Source: Orthonyx spaldingii (lineage: Eukaryota; Chordata; Aves; Passeriformes; Orthonychidae). Taken from it: a stretch of 64,000 nt of DNA. Location: NCBI GenBank assembly GCA_013397795.1, contig VZTJ01005670.1:1866229-1930228 (forward strand), read 5' to 3'. Both the position numbers and the translations under genes were made by a program. The notes under the pieces are model-generated. The model was not told the DNA's origin, ran no database searches, and worked only from the letters and a program-made list of their open reading frames with translations. Shown one piece after another: positions 50,409-63,169 of this stretch; position 1 is the stretch's first letter; each line of letters starts with the position of its first letter.

Positions 50409-50818
50409 ATGAAAATTAAAGGATTATGTTTGGCAAACACAACTGCTATACCAGATTCTCTAAGGCTGGGGGAGGTACAGATCGCACCTTCCCTGCTGCA
50501 CAGGAATGCCTCAGTGCAGGGAATGACAGGCTGTACCGCTGCAGCTGTTGGTCCGTTCCAGGAGCCTTCTGGAGAGAGGCAGCAAGAGTGTGAGAGCAGC
50601 TTCCCAGTCTCACAAGAGCTGTGCAGACAAAGAGCCTGGTATGAGCCTCTCACCTGCCCCAGCGCTGCCCCTTTGGCAGCGTGTGGTGTGCACTCCGTTA
50701 TCACACATTGGTTCTGCACCAGTACGGGGATGTCAGAGATGTTGCTTTCTTTAGAAGCGCTTGTTTCATTGCTGGGCTCCTTGACCCCGGCCCCTATATG
50801 AGCTCTGTATGTAACCAA
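50409..50818. other. GC-richer block, open on both strands
   Basis: The plus strand is open for 130 codons (50409-50801) and the minus strand for 152 codons (50360-50818), the longest minus-strand frame in the window. Both translations are Ser/Ala/Cys-rich without recognised motifs. G+C enrichment lowers stop frequency and may explain both. A regulatory island or a diverged exon remains possible. Confidence 0.3.
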
Positions 50819-51512
50819 CTTCAGTTCACATGAAAATCAACAACCAGTTCAGAGAGGGCAGGCATAATGCATAAAACTCTTTACAAGCGCAGACGTACAG
50901 ACTCAGATGTATGCTTGCCTAAGGTACACACACACACTTATCCACATATCCCCCCATCCTGGAAAGTATAATATAGGAAGGGTGATTCTAGTGTTAACCT
51001 AGTCTAGGATGACAGATGTTAGAAGACATCAAGGAAAATCACAAAAATAATAGTATTCTGTCTGGCTCCAGCGGCATTAAAGATTCTAATCTGTAACTAC
51101 AGCTTTCGCTTATAATTCAGACTTTAGCTGCTAAACAAACTAAATAATTTATCAAGTACAATATGTTCTAACTCTGCAGTTTGCAAAAACTGCAGCCATA
51201 CCTTTGTTTCAGAGAGTCACCAAATGGTGGAAATGTCAAGCTCTTCCTTAAAGTGCATCTTCCTCAATTCCCTTGGTAGATAGCACTGATTTTTTTTTTC
51301 CTGAAGATGTTTTATTGTTTTTCTACTTTTCGTCAGGGTGGGGTTGCCATGGCAATAAAGTAGGATGTCTTGCTGGATTTCACCTTTGCTGTCTTGCTTC
51401 ATATGGTTCTTTCTCCTCAGAGCAAACATGGTGGACGCAATGCACATACAGATGTCTGATTTCAGATTTCTTTCTCGAGTGTGCTTGGCAGCTGCTCTCC
51501 TGAGACAGGCAA
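50819..51512. other. unique non-coding DNA, no gene seen
   Basis: A short (AC)n run lies near 50925-50937. No gene or repeat family was recognised. Confidence 0.6.
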
Positions 51513-51540
51513 AGCAGCACTTCACAAGCAGCACTTCACT
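51513..51540 (+). repeat. 14-bp tandem duplication
   Basis: AGCAGCACTTCACA is followed at once by AGCAGCACTTCACT, differing only in the last base. It is a simple local duplication, probably from replication slippage. Confidence 0.8.
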
Positions 51541-54500
51541 TTACATTCATCTTCCCACTCTCTAGTGGCCACCATCACGTCTCCCTTGCTTTGTGAGCTC
51601 TCTTTTAAGACGGACAAAGCTTTTCATGAAAGACTTGCTTCCAGTGTAAACAAAAACTTTTGCTTAGGCATTTCAATTAACCAAATGACCAAATCAATTC
51701 TCCCGTCTAAGTTAGTTGAGGTAAAATGGCAAAATATGCTGCAAAAAATATTAGAAACACCTATTTCATATCCCAGCAATTTGCTCCAGAGTTACCCCAG
51801 TTACTGGATTTAAAAGGCTGAGTTTAGGTTGTGATGCTGTGCTGGGGAACTGGGTCTCTCCTTTCCTCGGTCAGTGTTTATTGCCATACCAATCTTCCCA
51901 GTTAGACTTCTCCCAGGGAGAAAAAGTTCAAAAATTAAACCACTCACTGGGTTGAAGAGTTTTCATTTTATATATTTTTCCTGCATCGTTCAAAAATAGA
52001 TTATAAATCTGTTATCTATATCTGAATTTCACAGTGGTAGCATCTCAGAAATCCAGATGAAAAGGGTGGTAAATGCTGACTTAAGTCACAGTCCTTCAGT
52101 TTGAACGTTGCAGATCAGCTCTTCCCTCCTTGTGGAGTACCATCAGTGGAAATAGCTGAAATTTCAGGATACACTAATGAATAATGCATCCCGTGCCACA
52201 AAAGTATCACTAATATCACAAGTATTTAAAACTCCATATCCAGTAGCTATATGTCACAAAAGAATTTTTAAAATACGTGGCATTTTTAATATGATGTGGA
52301 TTTTTTCCCTTTGATGTTTGGATTCCTCTTTGCAATTCTACCAAAGTAAAATAAGGATGTACTACATGAACTCCTGTGGACTAGCATGATGGCTTACTCT
52401 GTCACTTTTCAATACTCTGCTTGTAATGGCCAAGCTGAGAAAATGCTTCCCAGTTTCCAGGTCAAGGCCGTATCCTCTGCTTTCCTTCTTTCTGCCTTAC
52501 TCACTAGAGTTGCATTTAAGTCTCCCTCTGATTTTGCTAACATTGCCTTGGCAGAACATCAGTGTCATTTTAAAGTATCATTATAATATTTATTCTTCTG
52601 AGTCCATTGGTCTCTGCCTGCCAGTCCCAATTTTTTTCTTGAAACGATACTATTAATATAATTATTATTCAAACATTATAACACCCCAGAGACACAAGCA
52701 TTGTCTAACCTTTCCATTTAGTTAATGCCATAGCAAAGTTACAATCTGGGTGGGAGATGGAAAATAACACGTGTATATCAAGACAGATAAGAAGAGTGCT
52801 TTGAGACTACACAACTGTGCATGCTAAGCAGCAGCCCTGTGATGGTCTCTCTTACTTTTGGTGCATTATAATAAAAGAGATTGAAGGGGAACCTCCAGAG
52901 CCATCAGATGATGGTAGCTGTTCCTTCAAAAGCTCTTTCGCAGGATGGAGTACGACAAAGAGCATGAAATTGCTTCTCTGAAAGTCTCACGGTTGGTGTA
53001 AGACATTGGCTTGTCAGATGAATGGGTGGTAGGAATCGATTTCTTAGCAAAATTTCTCAGAAGATTGAAGAAGATCTTCTGTGATGTGAGAAGGTTTAGT
53101 GCACATTACTTTGCTGAACTGGAACATGTTTCCAACCTGGCAGTAATGGCCTGCTAATAACAGGCTCACTGATGCCATTGTGACAAGGACTCTGTATTTT
53201 AGAAGACAGACTCTACTCTTTCTGCCCCAAACTAATACTTCTGAGTAGGACATGTCACAGCTACAGTGATAATCATGGTTGTAGAGCAAGCTGTGCCTCG
53301 GCTGCTTCTCTCCAGGTCACTTCTCAGGAGAGAGGCCAAGCCTCCTGCTACTTCTTTGTACAGGACCAGGCCATCTTGTGCCTTTTAAACCAAACCTCAG
53401 CACAGTTTATCAATGCACGTGGCCCAGCTTCAGCCAGTAAGCTTTCCCTCAGATCAGTTGTGTCAGTGCCTGATTTTAGTGACCTAAAAGCAGGTTCTGC
53501 ACAAAAAAGCTCCAGTGTTCATTCCTAAATGTGCGGCATGTGTAGGTCCCTTGTCCTGGAAACTGTGCTACGTCTGCTGACTTGCTGCTATTTTAGGAAT
53601 GCACCAAACCCCAGGAAATATGAGAAAAGAAAAAAATCAGAATGTTTTTAAAGGTATTTGCATTGCTTAGCATTTTTATTAAGAAAATTTCAAAGTATTT
53701 TTTATGACTATTACCCCCAGAGTATAGCTGGTAGGACTTGGATGACATAGAGATCAGCTATTTCCTCAAACCTATGGGAGAGTTAAGTGATGAAATTAGG
53801 AATACGATCCCCACCTTGGCTTTCTATTACATGTTGTAACTATCACATATCTCTATGTCATGTACATTTCTGGTATTTACAATTTAATTCACCTGCACTC
53901 CCTGCCATTTAATTTAGTCACAATATGTGCATTTGCAGAAGTGGGTTGGGAAGGCCTATTTTATGGGCAGGCCTCGTGTGCTGTTTATAGTCTAAAAAGC
54001 ATGTAGTGTGAAAATCTGATGGCTCTTGAAAATGTCTTACTGGACATTTTTCTGAGCCTGAAAAGAAAACTGATAATTAACAAAAGTAATTTTTGTGACA
54101 GAAAGAAAAAGGTTGACCATGCTTTGTGTATAGTCCTACACCATTTCTCTGGAAGAAAAATGGAACTTCTACCAGCATTGAGAAGCATTAGAACTGAAAA
54201 TACAGTTCATTACTTACCATGTTTACCTTGAATAAAAATAGAATTTAGTTTTTGTGTTCAACTGCATTATTAGAAACATCTAAACATTTGACTAAAAAGT
54301 TTTTCTAGGCCCAAGGCCATCTGGCTGAGTTGAAGTGCTGAAGCGTGCTATGGTGTGGTATTACCTGTGTCAGTATATGAGCTCTATCCATAATTGATTC
54401 AAATAATGTAAAAAAAAAAAATAGACAATTACCTCAGATTTCCTTATTCTGGAGGAAAAAAATCAACTGAGGATGATTCCTAACTGCTGCTGAGAGAGAA

Positions 54501-57500
54501 AAAAATCTCATAGGCTTCACTCTTGTAGAATCAAGCCAATGCAATACAACAATGTAACTGCAATAAGGATGGACTGCATAGAGGTGTTTGATATGTGTGC
54601 AAGTGAACACATTTATGAAAATTATTTTATTGTAGCCCTTCAGAAGGTCTTGTAGGCCAGTGAAATGTCTTAGGTTTTTCATATTTAATATCTCAGTCAC
54701 AGCAATGCTAATGGAATATTGGCACATATAATCACTTCTGTGTGTTAAGATGGTAACGTTATTCACAAATTTCATCTAAATAGCAGGTTTCTTTAAGCAC
54801 TATGTGCATTCACCATGTATTTACTTGGCAACAGGAGTACAAACAATTCTTGTCTAGGGTAGGCTAATGACAATGCTCAGTCACCCTTTAATTCTAACCC
54901 TTCTGCTGAGATGCCCAGTAAGTCTGTTAATAGGTAATGGTCACCCTTGGCCAGAGCAGCAGTAGCCTGGGAAGCAGAGCAAGACCTGTGACCTTCTTTT
55001 TCCAGCTGCTACAAACAACTGTCTATTTTGGAGGATAATTCCAGCTTCTTTCTGCTGACCTGTGCTGGATTCAAATTACTATCCTAAAAGGAAGAGCCTG
55101 GCAAGGGTCATGAAAAACTTTAAATGCATTTATTTCTAGGAGTCTGAAGCAGAAGGCAAGCAGAGATGAGTAAGACCTTAAATAACAGAAGATCACCACT
55201 CTTCAAACAAACAGTGACTATCTGACCTATAATTGAAGATAGCTCACAGTATCTTATTTCTTGTGAGTATTATAGTACCTAGATGTAGTCAAAGAGGCAA
55301 AGGAATTATGATATTGGCACAATTCATATGATGATGAGCCACTAAGAATGGAGGCACATTTTGTCTGTGCAACTGGATGACAACCATTGCAGTACACATT
55401 GTAATTCTTCAGCTGTGTGATGTCTTTAATATTAACCATTGTCTTCATTTCTCTATGTGAGTAGTTCCCTGAAAAGGAATACAATATTAATAATTTTGAA
55501 GAGTTGAGAAACTTCCGATATGCACATGTTTTAATTACCTAGCTAAACAGAATCAATAAGGAAATATCTGTTGTCTTGAAAATGGGTCAGATAAACTGAA
55601 CACAGCAGAGTATGCACATATGTTTATCAAACAGTCCAGATCGGAATACTCTTGTTTTCAGAAACTGGATGCAATGTGGCTTAAAACAGCAAGAAAAAAA
55701 ATCCTTTCTGATTTAAAAATACTGTGAAGGGCAGGTCAGCCTGATTTTAATTTTCATTTCAGGAACACTTGGTGTGAATACAACAGTAATACAAATCTGA
55801 AGGATTTAAATCCTGTTTAGGGTGAGACAAACCCACAGTTCTTAACAACCACACTGCTCAACCTGAGAGAGAACAGGACTTTACCTCCACTTTCAGAAAG
55901 CTAAGAGCTCTCTGTGGAAACCGGAACCAGGTCTTGTCATCACAGCAGACACCAAGAGATATCAGTGGGGTCTGTAACTTCAGCCAAGCATCTCAGAGCA
56001 AAATCAGACAAACTGCTTAGTGACAAAGATTCAGCATTAGTGCAAAAGCTTCTGGTTATAAAATAGTGAGGGGGAAAAAAAGACATGCTGTATAGGTGAA
56101 TTCTCAGTAGACTGATTCAGTTTTTTCCATGAAGCATTAGCAAGGTTTTAAATAGCTGCAACCTGCATATTAAAAATGCCCATGTGTATAATACATGAAT
56201 AAGGGCACCTTGGCTGAATACATTATGGAACAGAACTGTCATCTATACCCCCTTCACAACCACACTTTTGCTTGCTTATGTGAATAGTCAAGAATAGTGA
56301 TGAGCACTTATCAAAAGTTAAATTAGGCAGTGAATCGATGGATTAAGACTCTATTTTTTAAAAAAAAAATAAGCATTCCTCCATCAGTTCCTTTCTCTCC
56401 ACCACTTTCTAAAATCAGGCCATTTCTCTGCAGCTCTCTATTTAGAAGCAAAGCCTGGAAAATGATCATGTTTTATCTACAGACTGACTGAGGCTTTTTT
56501 GTCATTCATTCACCTGCTGCTCCAGCAAAGACATAATCCCATCTTCATTTATATACCTAAGAGACAATTCAGATACAGGAAAGAATGTCTGCTACCAAGA
56601 GGAGTCTGCTACATCTGCTGTGCTTGATCTATGTGAAGTATGGCAAAAATCTCTCTGCAGCTGTTTGTCTTTGTATTTAGCATGAGACAATGTAATAATG
56701 CACTTGTAGAGCAGGAGTGACTCGCTGAATATTTCAACAAGATAAGTAGGTTTTATGGTGTGCTAGTCAAAAAAAACGAAGTATTGATTTTGGCTAGCCA
56801 TATATTCCTGACCCATAAGCCCATTTCAGGAAACAGAGGCACAGAATATTTTGATCACAGTAGTTTGGCTTTCTCCCCTTAAGTATTGTTTCCCTGTGTA
56901 ACCACTCTGTTGCAGCTCTCTGCAGAAGGACTAGCAATTCTGCTTTTTAATGATGTACTCTCTCTAATGATGAGGGGAAAAAAGAGTGCAAGTTTTCTGG
57001 TTGAGATAGCTCTTGTCTGTGATGCTGGTTTTTAGCTCTCAAGTGAGTGGAACAATGTATAGCTCCAAGTGATGAAGCTTCTGAATTGCTGTTATCGGTG
57101 AGAGCTTGCTGAGAAAATGAAGTGCATGCCTACACTTTTATGCCATAGTCCATGGAAATTAACACCATTTTAGGCCCTGCATGCAGGTCTTTACAGATAC
57201 CTGGAATGTATTTTTTCCATCTGACTCATGCCTTTATGAGTCATTCATAGGGCTTTCATATGCAGAAGTAATTTTTAGGCTATTTATGATGCTTCTTTGA
57301 GTATATTTAAGCCCTCCTTTTTAACAGGGGCTCAGCACACAAGGAAAAGAAATTACTTCTGGACAATAATTTAGAATTATTGAAATAACAATGATGTTCA
57401 GAAAATGGAAATCCCTTCCTATTGTAACCGCAAACAATTTCCAAGAGCTGACTCTTATTTACTACATTTCACCATAAGTAAGGAAATCTGGTTTGCCCCT

Positions 57501-59913
57501 TCTTGTGTGACCTGGACCAATCATATAACCTTGGCAACCCTCAGCATTTATACAGCCCCAGAGCTGGACAAGAGTCCAGGATAAAGCCGGGGCAGGGCAG
57601 ACCCCTCAGCCCTTTGCAGGCTGTGCCACACTGGGTGTGGCAGCTGGTGGAGGGCAAAGCCACAGAGGTCGTCAGCAAGCCTGGGAGAAAACACCTTGGC
57701 AATCTACCCTGTACCTGGGAACAAACATCAGTACTGCAGGGAGAAAACAAAAGATACAAGAGCATTAAAATGGCAGAGCTGCTGTCTTAGCTGAAACAAA
57801 AAATAAAATCAGCAAGACAAAGGCATTGGCAAATAAAGGACTCGGGGTTTACTGTTACCTCCAGTGGAGATGTCACTGTTCTTGTGTTGTGCACCATCTT
57901 ATTACACTAAGGGCATGAAATTAAATTTCCTTTCTTCTCCAAGACTATTTGCAAGCTGCTCCCACCTCAACACACGCTCCTTGAAAACGGCTGCAAAATA
58001 TTGAAGATGATAAAACAAAGCGATCAATTCCTGTTTAAAATGATCAGATAATAGTTAGCAAAAAAAAATTCTTCCTGGCTGCCTTTTCAAACCCCTGTTG
58101 AGATAAAAGGGATTTGTGTGTGAAAAAACTGAAACCTCCAAGACACAGCACTTTTGTGGGAAGGTTGGAATGGTCTTTTCAGGGCTTTCTCTTTATTTTG
58201 AAAATTTTTAGAAATATAGATTTGAACAGACCAAAGAAAGGGATGAGACACCCTAAAAGGAAAGTATGAAACAATATTTAAATGATGTGTGATTTCATTC
58301 TTGCCTGAGGGTGTGCTGAATTCATAAAGAGAGAGTCCCCCAGGATCTTTCACAGTGTGGTGGTACACAGGCTGCTTCCCTGACAGGTCATTACTGCTCA
58401 TCATGCTGGGATCCGGTACACAGCATGCTGGTGGCTGCTTTACCTGCCTTGGTCTCAGTGTAGTCCCTGTAAACATAAGTCAAGGACTCTGTTTTTGGCA
58501 TCCCAGATGTCCAAGCAGACTCACAAGATGTGTGATTGATTTCCACTACAGGACAGAGCTGTGGGGAAAAGTTACCTTCAATTCAGAAGGTTTACAGACA
58601 AGCTTCTTGAAAAACTGAGGTGCATAACACAGTCAGCTATATTGGGTTGGCTTCTTGAAGAACTCCTTTCTGACTCTATGTACAGTAGCAGCCTCTGAGT
58701 GACTGAAATAAATTCATTAAAAAGCAGGAGAGAGTACAAGAAGTATAGAACAATTGGAGGGCTGAATATAAAATACATATTAGAGATGCATTAGAATGAA
58801 TAAAACTGCAAGGAAAAAATATTTTGTTAGTGGATGAAGTGCAGGCACACCTCTCAGCCAGCAGAACTGCCTTTCTGTGTTGCATGGTGTGTCTCAGATG
58901 AGAAATCTGAGGTTGGTTATTAGAGTTTTATGTGGCTGTTTTGAAACCTAGGCTGGCTCCTCTGGACTTGCAGGAGGTGTCACTGCACTGAAGGCCCTGG
59001 AGAAGGAGGATGTCCCCTCCCAAGCAATCTTTCTCTAGCAAGAAGTTATCATCTGACCTTGGCCCAATTCTCCCCAGTCAAGTAACAAAGCAATAATAGA
59101 GTAAAAAACAGAGTGCTTGAAGAGAGTTGAGTTTGGTGATCCAAACCTTTATCTAATTAGGCCTTCAGAGGTTTGCATTGCTTCTGCAAACTGTTGGTGA
59201 ATAAAAGCTTTTTAACAGTAGGTGATGCTTAAAAATTATTTTGAGAGCAAGTGGTACAAATGTTCTGCTTTATAACTAGTGCGGCCATGAAAATTTTAGG
59301 GATACATGGAAAATGGGAAATACAGTGTTACTTCTGTCCAGAAAAACATTCAGCCTTCTGAAGGTAGGCAAATTTTAGGGTTTTCAGACATGCAGGTTTG
59401 TTTAGGTCTGTTTGCATTTAGATTCAGAACCTGAAAAAATAATTTCCTGGCAGCATTCCTTCCCTCCTAAAACTAAAATACCAGTTTGTAATAATAACAG
59501 ATACACACTCAGGGCATGGCCATGCAATGAGAAAAAACCCCTAAATATTCCATTTTTATGCTAGATTATTAAAAGAATTTGACTTTTGGCCAGTTAAAAT
59601 AATTTTTCAAATCCCCTGTGTTCTTCCTATAACTTCTCTGATTACATGGACACTGAAATCACTTCTTGAAATATGGTAAGAGAAAACATCTACTTAGCAT
59701 TAGAGTGGGAAGTACAATCTGTGACCTTATTGTTCTGATTTCAAATCTGAATGAACATTTGTTATTATAGTGGAATAGAAAAATGTGTGAATCAATAAAT
59801 AATGTTTCAGTACTAGCCAGCAGAATTGAGGAAGTGCAGCTGGGGATAGAAAATAGCTAGAGGCTGCTTTGTAGTTTTTACTAATCTACCTTGTGAAATC
59901 TTCACCTATGTAC
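51541..59913. other. unique non-coding DNA, no gene seen
   Basis: This long AT-rich stretch holds only short frames, the longest being 129 codons on the minus strand at 58087-58476 and 113 at 54434-54775, neither recognisable. A GC-richer patch at 57550-57720 is open on both strands. A short A-run lies near 54410-54421. I recognise no repeat family or RNA gene. Confidence 0.55.
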
Positions 59914-59944
59914 TTTTTCTTTCTTCCTTTCTTTCTTCTTTCTT
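59914..59944 (+). repeat. (TTTC)n microsatellite, interrupted
   Basis: Imperfect TTTC/TTCC units make a short polypyrimidine tract. Confidence 0.85.
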
Positions 59945-61293
59945 AGAAATAACTTCAGTCAGTTTATTGATTTTTTTTTACACCAGATTTTTAAGTTGTA
60001 AAAGTAGTTGTGACTCCTGGTTTCACCAGATATCCGTCCCCTTGATAGCACTTGTAGACTTGAATCATATCTACCTTCCATGTTTGGAAAAGTCCAAAGT
60101 TTATGAAGGCCCTGCCAGATCATTGAATGGGAACATCAGAAACCAAGGCTATCTTACTCCTTTGCAACACAAAAGTATACATTGTTGATTTATGTAAGGT
60201 TTAAGAAGAGCTTCTGGTTTGAGCCACTCCTGTTTTTAAGCCAAAAACATAACAACATGACAAACAGGAGACAGGGTGTGGAGGACATGTGGGCATGACT
60301 AATCAATGCATACTCATTCTCCGTTTGATCTGCATTACTGGATTTAATCCTGCCTCTTTGTGGATACAGATGGCTCCTTTGCACTGCAGCCAGCCTCGGC
60401 TTTTCTACATGAAGACAGAAAAGAGTGGATGACCACATGGGAATACGTGAATGATGGACTGCACAAAGCTAAATTTCTTCTTTTGCTCACATGGCAATAA
60501 CATAATGGAAGTAAATAGATGAAGGACTAATAATTCTAGAATAGAGATAAATTTAATGCTCTACACATAAAAAGCAGCCAGTAAATGTAAATGTGCAGTC
60601 ACGTCATGGCAGGAAATGAGGCTTCTCTGCATCAGCTTCCCCATCTATAAGTGCAGTTAGTCTACGAAGTTTCTTGGTGTCCAAAAATTTTTAAACCCAG
60701 TCCATAGACCAGGCAACTTTTCTTCCAGGAGATTATGCCCAATTAAAAATGGTTTCTAGTCAGGACTCTTTCCTTTACGCTCATCTGCTTTTGTAATGTC
60801 CTATTATTTCTAATTTCTGTATTGCATTATTGTCTCAGCCCCCTCTCTGAAGTTTCTGTCCCAACATAGTTATAGTTACTATGGCACCCTTGGTCAATGC
60901 TCACCTACATTACATGATTCTCATAGATGTTCCCCATCAGTCAAATTGTTCTGTGCTTAAACATTAGCATTGCTTTTTGGTTTTTTTTTTCCCTAAGCTC
61001 AATGTCTCACCATCTATCATTGCCCTTCTTTTATAGCTTGTCAGACAATTTAAAATCCGTGAGATGGTGCTCATTTCTAACCCAAGTGAGTTTAATTTTT
61101 CAAGTACAATTTCTGAGGTATTGCATCTGATGTCTACTGATACAGGATACAAGGTACAAAATTGCTCAATGTTACGAATTTGTGACCTCCCACTGTAGTC
61201 AGCCTGTGCTCCAATACATATGTCTGGGATCATAATTTCACTCACTGCTGTTTATTGCTCATGTTTCTGCTGTCAGCTGCTAACTTTCCTTTC
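59945..61293. other. unique non-coding DNA, no gene seen
   Basis: No gene, RNA or repeat family was recognised. Frames are at most 93 codons. Confidence 0.6.
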
Positions 61294-61329
61294 AAAAAAA
61301 AAAAAAACAACCAAAAAAAAAAAACCAAA
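61294..61329 (+). repeat. A-rich low-complexity tract
   Basis: Two runs of A separated by CAACC and ending in CCAAACCC. No retrocopy is evident upstream. Confidence 0.85.
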
Positions 61330-63139
61330 CCCTCTCTTCTGTTATTTTCCTAGGGAATGTAATGTGATTTACCAGATGATAATTTCCATGATTACTCTTT
61401 ATTCGTCTTCTAAAGTTCAGTGCCATCCAGCCATCTGGTGTTCCATTAGTTCTGCAAAAGCCCAAACCTACAAAGAAAAAAAAACCTCGCATGGCTAATT
61501 TTAAGTATATGAATCCTAATGATGCAAAGAAGACTGCTCATATTTTTTGAGAGAGGCATATAGATAACTCTTGCAAAACCAGGCCATAAAATACTCTCAA
61601 AAGATTTCTGTGGTTAATCATATAAAGTAATTAGCATGAACGCTTCAATGTACTTCACACAAAAGTGCTAATAGGCCTGTATTGAGGTTTTCCATGCATT
61701 TCTTTACTAGCTCTTTATCAATCACCTGGGCATCAGGTTTGTGACACTATGAAGAGCAGTGTAAGAATTCACCTGAAACATGTTGATGTATGTAGGCTTT
61801 CAAGACATTTGGAATCAGATGCAAAGTGTTCATCATTTCTTAATTAGGCATTTTGCTTTCTCTCTTCCTCATTTGTGCTGGAGATCCACATATGAGTACA
61901 TTCAGTTTAGAATCAGCATGATCTTTTTTTGGTATTCTTCCTTAAATAGAAGATTTTCTCTCTTAAACTACTTCTCGATGTAGCAGTGACCCAGTCAGTG
62001 GCTGTGGTCACATCATCTCCTCACTAATATATGTGTAAAACCCCATCTTATTTGTTTTGTATTCTGCAATGAGAATTCATTTTTTTCTGTCTAGAGAGGT
62101 GTTACTGCAAAGGAGCAGCTTTTTTCATACCCTCTTTTCTGACTATATCTGAGAAACACCTTTCAATTTGTTAATGCATTGCTTAGTTAAAAAACATCTG
62201 CCCTGTACCAATTTTTAGAGTGCCATTATTTAGGTGTGAACCATTTCGTGAAAGGCAACTTGTTACTGCTTTATATCATAAATATCCCTTAAACACCTAC
62301 TCTTTGAACTTCTGACTCATCAGTCTGGCATCTGAAATTCCCTTCTGTTAATTACAAAATACTGATCTTGCTCATTACCACCATAACAATAACACCTAGC
62401 TAGGCTGCTTCTCCTGGCAAACTGCAATGTCTCGTGTCTCAGTGCTTTCTGCCACTTAGCTTATTAAATCAGTTTGCACATAGCCAGCTTTCCACATGCC
62501 TCTGCAAAATCTTGAATGTTCTTTTGTAGGCTTCTGAATTCAGACCTGGTGATGTGGAATATGCAGGATGAATGTCACTTGTTTACTCCAGCCCAAACAT
62601 GCATCATTGTGCATTTTGCTAAGCAATAGGGGAGATTATGTATTTTTATTTCTTTAAGTATGGATCAGTAAAACAAGGAAAAATCGAGTATGCTTTCTCA
62701 GGACCTATAGTAACTCTACAATTGAATTTCCTGAAAGCCAGTAAATGGCTTAACTGCAGCACTGCTCCTTCTGAAAAAGTAAGGCCTCCAAGTCAGTCCT
62801 TAACTGCTAGAAAACATTAATCAGATAAGGTAAAGGCAAATTTGCCTACCTACCTCAAACTGATTTGAGACAGCAGAGACTATTCAGGGTTACTTTTTCA
62901 GCTTTTACATAATTTATTTGTTATGTGCATTTTCATACAAGAACAGTCTTCATCAGCCTAGGAGAGAGGAACATCCTGAAGATAACTCAACCAGGAGAAA
63001 CAGACAGACTGGCCAAACTCTGAAGTGGGACTATGTACAAATGTAAATAATCAACAAATATCTCTTCCTCTAAAACAAAACCACAGTATATTCCCAGTAG
63101 GATATTTCAGATTGAAAGATTTAAATTCCCACTATATTC
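61330..63139. other. unique non-coding DNA, no gene seen
   Basis: AT-rich with short frames only. Nothing recognised. Confidence 0.6.
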
Positions 63140-63169
63140 TTACGTAATCACGTAAGATTAATTACGTAA
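63140..63169. promoter_or_regulatory. cluster of three D-box-like bZIP sites
   Basis: TTACGTAA occurs at 63140-63147 and again at 63162-63169, with TCACGTAA at 63148-63155 directly abutting the first. TTAYGTAA is the binding site of PAR-bZIP activators (DBP, TEF, HLF) and the repressor NFIL3/E4BP4, and is also tolerated by C/EBP proteins. Three in 30 bases, each containing a CpG in a CpG-poor region, is hard to put down to composition. Function is inferred and no promoter is visible beside it. Confidence 0.45.

Noticed and set aside
52840..52985. Short open frame with a PEPSDDGS-like acidic run suggesting an exon
   Set aside because: No good acceptor or donor sites and the frame closes quickly.
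57500..57600. CCAAT and TTTATA elements resembling a promoter or third LTR
   Set aside because: No TG/CA ends, poly(A) signal or target duplication, and the shared blocks of the two LTRs are absent.
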